Assembly: GCA_935421135.1 (NCBI GenBank)
Contig: OW285195.1
Location: 10,570,391-10,634,390, forward strand
Direction of reading: 5' to 3'
Source of the DNA: Bugulina stolonifera
Taxonomy: Eukaryota; Bryozoa; Gymnolaemata; Cheilostomatida; Bugulidae
Length of the DNA stretch: 64,000 nucleotides
Part shown: in pieces, positions 58,980 to 64,000 of the stretch
How the letters are laid out: every line of letters begins with the position of its first letter
Numbering within the stretch: the stretch's first letter is position 1
The notes under the pieces: generated by a model
Seen by the model: the letters and a program-made list of their open reading frames with translations, nothing else
The model's database searches: none
Told to the model about the DNA's origin: nothing
Position numbers and translations under genes: made by a program

Positions 58980-60130
58980 GGGATTACATATCATGATATG
59001 CATAGTTCCCTGAATATTCTCTGAAAGAACAGTTCTGCACTTGGCTGGTGGTATTTCAACTAACTGGGGTGTGGATCCTCTACAGAACTCTGATCTCTGG
59101 TCAACTCATGTTACTCTCAATCATTCAGCTACTAATGAGTTCTCAGCTGTATTTAGTGGAACAACAGCTATATGATTGGTGTCTATTTACACCAGAAATG
59201 AAGGTTCTCTATTCATTGAGAAGTTGTTGGTGTTTGCATCAGCAATCTCAGGTAATTTAAGTGATGCATATGAAAGTAATAGTAGCTCAAGACCACTAGT
59301 AGTAAACAGTTCCTATAGAGCCTCGCCAATGAAAAACAAAATTGCTATGCCGAAGCTCACGGCCTCTCGTGTAGCCAAGCTTTCAGTATTTATATGAGAT
59401 ATGAGATCGCAGTGTTTAGTTCTTGCTCAAATTTTGAAAGCTGTTACAACATGTACAGTGTATATCGTTTTTTATGATACATGAGAAATATCCAAAACCA
59501 ATATATTCATGACACTGAGGAAAACGCCATGTCTGTGGGACCAAAACAATTTGAATGCTTCATTATTTAACGCTATTTATTATATTATTTTTCATCAAAT
59601 CCCATCATGATGATGACTTGTGCCAATATTTGATCTCCTTAAAAAATATTGATTCTTTCTGTTCATTAGATTACACGTGTGTGTTCAGTACTGGTGAGGA
59701 ACACTATGCGACATGGCTAAAGATTGAACTGTGTATAAACCTGCATATGCTGGAGATACATTTGAACTGAGCTGTCATAAGTCTATGTCAGTTGTCTGCC
59801 CTGACTGTTCAACTAATGTGAAATGTTCTTTAGATCTTGATACATCTACTGGAGTATTTAATATGTACTGGGATATAACAGAGGAACAGAAGGTTCAACA
59901 TCATACAGTCTTTTGCACAACCTAAATATCCGCCTGTTATAAATAATAGTACTTTCACACTTGATAATTTACCCCTAGCTAACAACATCAGTCGGACAGT
60001 TGCCAAAGCAAAAGACGACAACATCTTTCTCAACCCTAGTGGAGAACACAATCATACTGTATAAACGTGATGTCAACTATGTTGGATTGTCATGTACAGG
60101 AAATTTAATGCTACTTGGTTCTGATTTGCC
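58980..60130 (+). pseudogene. Decayed copy of part of the discoidin/Sushi gene
   Basis: 58980-59250 matches the exon 54580-54819 and its upstream intron; 59670-60130 matches 47942-48178 and the start of the next module. A CGA codon has become TGA at about 59172, and a frame change follows GAACACTATGC near 59708. The fragments correspond to non-adjacent exons, so this is a rearranged relic. Confidence 0.8.
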
Positions 60131-61500
60131 GGTAAAGTATATCATTTATCAGTAAAATTGCTCATCTAATACCATCATAATAACACGAAATATCATACGT
60201 AGTTGTGTATATGTATTGGATAGCTTCATGTTGAATTCTACCGCGTAATACGCACAATGCTGGCACCATATTACGGAAAATCCAAAATCGCTGGCAAATG
60301 AAAGAAACCAGTAGTTGAATATGTAAACTCAAAATGTATCAGTTCCATCTTGCTTGGATATCTCTCATAATTGGTGGATGATTTGTTTGATAGCCTACTC
60401 TCTACAAATGAGAGCAATAACCAATGCAGGAATTTGAACATTGTCTTCAGTGGTATACGCATCACATCGGATGTATTCAATACATTCATTTGAACATGTT
60501 ACTGCACTACACTAACATTTAAACATGCAAATATGCAAATATGAATGACATATGAGCTAAAGTTGTAGACAATCTAATTTCTTTTATAGAGTTCAATTAG
60601 TTTACCTTTAGATTTAATTCTTGCGCAACATAATCTCATTGTATGATAAGAGTATATTTTCAGAAACCAACTGACAAGTCAAATAAGTTTCTTATAATTT
60701 TGACATCATTATTAATGTACTCATTACTAAAAGGAACCAATGAAAGAGTATTGCTTATTACAATAACTTGGCATCATATCAATTAAATTTGAATCACCTA
60801 CTAAATGTGGACCACATTTTTCTGCTTCCTAATATACACAATGAATATTTTGTTGCTCAGTCGATGTTTTATCTGCAAAAACCCATATCTGTAAAAAATG
60901 ATCAGGATTAAGGAAAAAATGGAAAAATATCATGCACTAGTGAGATTTGAGCCCATATTCTTATGAATGATAGTCAAGCACTCTACCACTACAGTGACTG
61001 TGTAGGGAGACGCCTACTGGCCATATAACTACTAAAATTGAGGTGGGTACACACCATGTACCCCTGTATAACCACACTACATATTACATCAGGAATACAT
61101 GCCTCGAGTACTATTCATGCCGCTAGAGAGGTAATCTACTCCCTCCATGTCATGGAGCGCTGTCTGGTCGTTGGTTAGTATTAAATACAAGAACTCCAAT
61201 TTTATAATTTATTGAAAACCAGCTTATATTATTGGCTGGATATTAGGGCCACTAGTGGACTGGTACCACACATTGCCTATAGAGCCATGCCAACAAACAA
61301 CGAAGTTGCTCCACCACCTCTCGTGAACCCGAGCATTAAGAGTTGTCTCCTGTTAGAGAAGGTGAACTTGTGAATATTCTTACCAAGACCTTCAGTGTAG
61401 GAGTCTTCTTCCCTTGATTACAATACAACTACATTACAATTACACTTTACACTGTACATTGAATGTACAATGTAGTTGCATTAACACAGCCTACCTTATA
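60131..61500. other. Interval with one tRNA-like SINE relic
   Basis: Apart from a minus-strand tRNA-like head at about 60930-61015 (TAGTGGTAGAGTGC box A, GGGCTCAAATCTC box B) nothing is recognised. Confidence 0.45.
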
Positions 61501-61508
61501 GCAGCAAG

Positions 61509-62022
61509 GTGGCGCCAACTTGCAAGTTATCAGAGCCGGTCACACAGTTATCAAAGAATCAACAAAACATGAGACAATAACTCCAACTTGGTCCTTATAC
61601 CAATTATTACAAAAGGAGGTGATCAATACAAGTATTCATACATTCTTGGTTTGGTCTAGTGTAAAGGAGAAAATTGGAGAAGAAGCAAGTGAGTTACAGC
61701 ATCATTTTTACTTTTTTCTTTGTAGAGCTGCTTCTACATGTAGATGTACATGTACATGTACCTGAGATTTAGATCGTTGTATTTGGCTTGAATAAAACTG
61801 TTGTTAGCCCAAGTTCTTCAAACTTCCTAGTTATAGTTAATACTAGACTATTATCACAGAGCAGTGTACAGGTTTATTATATTATAGTTAAGCTATTTAG
61901 GCTAATTACATAAGCCAACACATTACCATTGGTAGGAAGAAATAGCATAATATTATTTATTTTGTTTTTGTAGACGCTGTGGACCAATATCCTGCTTCTG
62001 CAGAGCATAAGCCAGTGTAGAA
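61509..62022 (+). CDS. Possible 3' exons of an unrecognised gene
   Basis: An exon of about 61509-61690 (frame with VIRAGHTVIKESTKHETI) ends at AAGCAA|GTGAGT and can join in phase to about 61974-62020 (DQYPASAEHKPV, TAG), followed by AATAAA near 62067. No domain recognised; upstream exons not found. Weak. Confidence 0.3.
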
Positions 62023-62287
62023 TAGATCAACTAATATTTACAGTTGAACATTGAACAATTAAAAAATAAATGTAGTATGAAAATAAATATAATACGTTAA
62101 TGGGATCTTTCTCTTCACTTATTTCTTGTTGAAGAAATTTAGCTTGGCTTCGAGAGCTTTTATATCGTTTTTTAAAACTCACTGGGTGGCCGGTGCTGGC
62201 CCCAGTATCAATATTTACATGTAAAATACAATATATAATAAGTTAATCATGCCAAAAAATCAAGTAAAAAGATTTTCTTAAAATACA

Positions 62288-63225
62288 TCAAGTCTTCGAG
62301 TCACTCACTGATCCAAAACCACTATGTGATGCTGATGAAGTCAAACTTTTCACTTTCTTGACGAACGGCCTAGTGATGACCTCAGCGTATGCCCTTCGAA
62401 ACTGTAGATTCATTCCTGCATAAATGAATATGTTTACACAACTATTGAGCCAGGCTAAAATCACAAAAGCAACATACACTATAGAAGGAAGCGTGTTGTG
62501 CCTGTCTGCCATGAAACTGAGGCTGATCGGTAACCAACACATGACGATTACAATGAATACTGTCACAAGCATCATGGCACTCCTGCGCTGGTGATTGTTC
62601 TGCCTTAGTAAAACAGCATTGTTTGTACTTTTCCTTTTCTTCTTTTTAATCTTTGGCTTTGAGGATGGAGGAGATTGTGTAGTTGAGTCTGATATTGAAG
62701 TGTCTTTAAAGTCTACTTTTTTATTCGATTCGATTAAATCGTTACTTGACTTTGAGTTGTTGTTTAATTTTGCTTCAGAAGTAACTTTGGATATTGACGG
62801 CAAATAATGTTTCATTAAATTGCGTCGATTTTCTGCTAGTTTAAGTAATATCTTGCCGTAGAAAAAAGAGGAGGCAACTACTGGAGGAAACACACCGAGT
62901 ACACAACAGAATATTGTACCGTACATCCAAGATCTCTGATCATTGGCTTTGAAGAAACATGTTCGGAACTTGCTGTGGTAGCCGAACTCCCCAAAGCCAG
63001 CCATTGGTGGTATCACAATGGAAAAGCTCCAAATCCATATTATAGCGATGGATAAAGCTATACTAGATTTTCGTGTGAATTTATTGTATAGAGATTTAGC
63101 CTTGCAAAGGAGGATAAATCTGTTGAGACCGACTGCTGCCACCGACGTCAGCGCACAAATCATTGTCATGATGTTGATTGGTGATGTATAGGTACAATAT
63201 TTCCTGTAGGTTATATCATTGCCCC
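62288..63225 (-). CDS. Rhodopsin-like GPCR, 3' coding exon (5' part outside window)
   Basis: The exon follows an acceptor TATTTCAG at 63226 and runs about 310 codons to the stop. It covers TM3 to the C-terminus. TM3 ends AVGLNRFILLCK, where the usual E/DRY is LNR. The conserved disulphide cysteines appear in RKYCTYTSP and FRTCFFK. TM6 has CWLPISLSF and TM7 LNSCVNIFIYAGMN, a variant of NPxxY, followed by helix 8 FRRAYAEV. The third cytoplasmic loop is long and polar, with a basic run KIKKKKRK. Class A receptor, plasma membrane, G-protein coupling expected; ligand unknown. The TM1-2 exon must lie beyond 63226, and I see none up to 64000. Confidence 0.85.
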
Positions 63226-64000
63226 CTGAAATATATACAACATAGGTTATCATATTATACATGTAGCTGATACTGTTATTTCATTTATCATATTCATCTG
63301 ATGGATATTTTTCGTAAACCTAGCTATTGACCCATTTCTAAAACTTTCAAACATGTGACTAAGGTATGTGTTGGCTATAGGAGTGTTGGCTATGTTTTAT
63401 AAACATTGGTCTAGTTTATGCTGTACAATACATGTACTTGGTATACAGATTCTACTTAGAAACTAATTACAGCATGATGACAGTGGCAGCAACAGTAGAA
63501 AATTTGCTACAACAAAAGCCAAGACTGACCCTTCACTTCTTAAGGTGTTTCACTTGTTTGATAAATCTACTAGTACAGGGGATCACCCTAGTCCCACCTG
63601 TAATCAATATGAAACATGTAACTCAAAACTAACCTCCTACCACTCTAAAAGTGTTATGTGTGGGAAACTTTTAGTTGAACTTAATTTTCACTGAATAGAA
63701 ATATTTCAACTTGCATATTTCGATATATTGCTAAAATAGGAGAGGTTTCAATCTAAGCTACAATAAGGAGAACAAATCCCAGAGAGATAGAAAGTAAATG
63801 TATCACAGCCGCCAACTATTTCTTGTAGGTTCACAGGCTACATTAATTCTTTAGATTTATCTACCCTTGCCCTTAGACGAATTATTGAGCAGACAATTTC
63901 TTTTGTTTACAAGAAAAACGCAGCAGAATGTGTAGCACCAAACAACGCTTTCCGTCTTTCAAACTTGCAATATTCGTAGAAGTTGTGTCCATGTAGCATG
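63226..64000. other. Probable GPCR intron, no exon seen
   Basis: No minus-strand frame with TM1-2 character is present. A plus-strand frame at 63432-63632 has no family signature. Confidence 0.4.

Noticed and set aside
62595..62807. Phenylalanine-rich plus-strand frame
   Set aside because: Antisense shadow of the lysine/serine-rich third loop of the GPCR.

Overview
The window is eukaryotic DNA from an AT-rich invertebrate genome. It has short GT-AG introns, many copies of the word ACATGTACATGT, tRNA-derived SINEs, solo LTRs and inverted-repeat elements. The word usage and gene structure would fit a demosponge such as Amphimedon, but that is a guess from style, not a match. There are no bacterial operons and no CRISPR array.

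Layout. (1) 1-42,583, plus strand: a tandem family of SLC16 (monocarboxylate-transporter-like) genes. Two copies are complete (8,480-13,801, 477 aa; 38,223-42,583, 471 aa). One is intact but carries a 9-kb insertion in its last intron (19,035-33,031, 471 aa). One is cut by the window start (84-4,136). One is a frameshifted, truncated pseudogene (16,451-17,758) and one is an orphan first exon (5,796-6,024). The first and second copies form a recent direct duplication with an offset of about 9.64 kb. (2) 23,220-32,240: a 9,021-bp mobile element with inverted repeats of about 1.25 kb, a perfect 6-bp target duplication TACATG and AG...CT termini. It carries two divergent spliced genes: an IkB-like ankyrin gene (minus) and an unrecognised Cys/His plus Ser/Thr-rich gene (plus). 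Between them lies an array of 10- and 21-bp words that nearly all begin ACATCG. It resembles a Polinton/Maverick-type element in its ends, but I see no polymerase, integrase, ATPase or capsid gene. (3) 43,463-57,937, plus: a gene of at least 27 exons for a membrane protein built from discoidin (F5/8 type C)-like and Sushi/CCP-like modules with a C-terminal membrane anchor. Intron 4 holds a 1.3-kb foldback element with the same 14-base terminus as the 9-kb element. (4) 58,465-60,130: a fragment of NOP58 (NOP5NT exon only) and a decayed copy of part of the discoidin/Sushi gene. (5) 62,288-63,225, minus: the 3' coding exon of a rhodopsin-like GPCR whose 5' exons lie beyond the window.

The strongest candidate for a new system is the 9-kb element: an IkB homologue, normally an inhibitor of NF-kB immune signalling, travelling on a self-contained TIR element beside a gene of unknown function. 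The paralogous SLC16 intron at 41,801-42,443 provides an empty site. Exon limits come from reading splice sites and checking that phases sum correctly; no alignment or database search was run.
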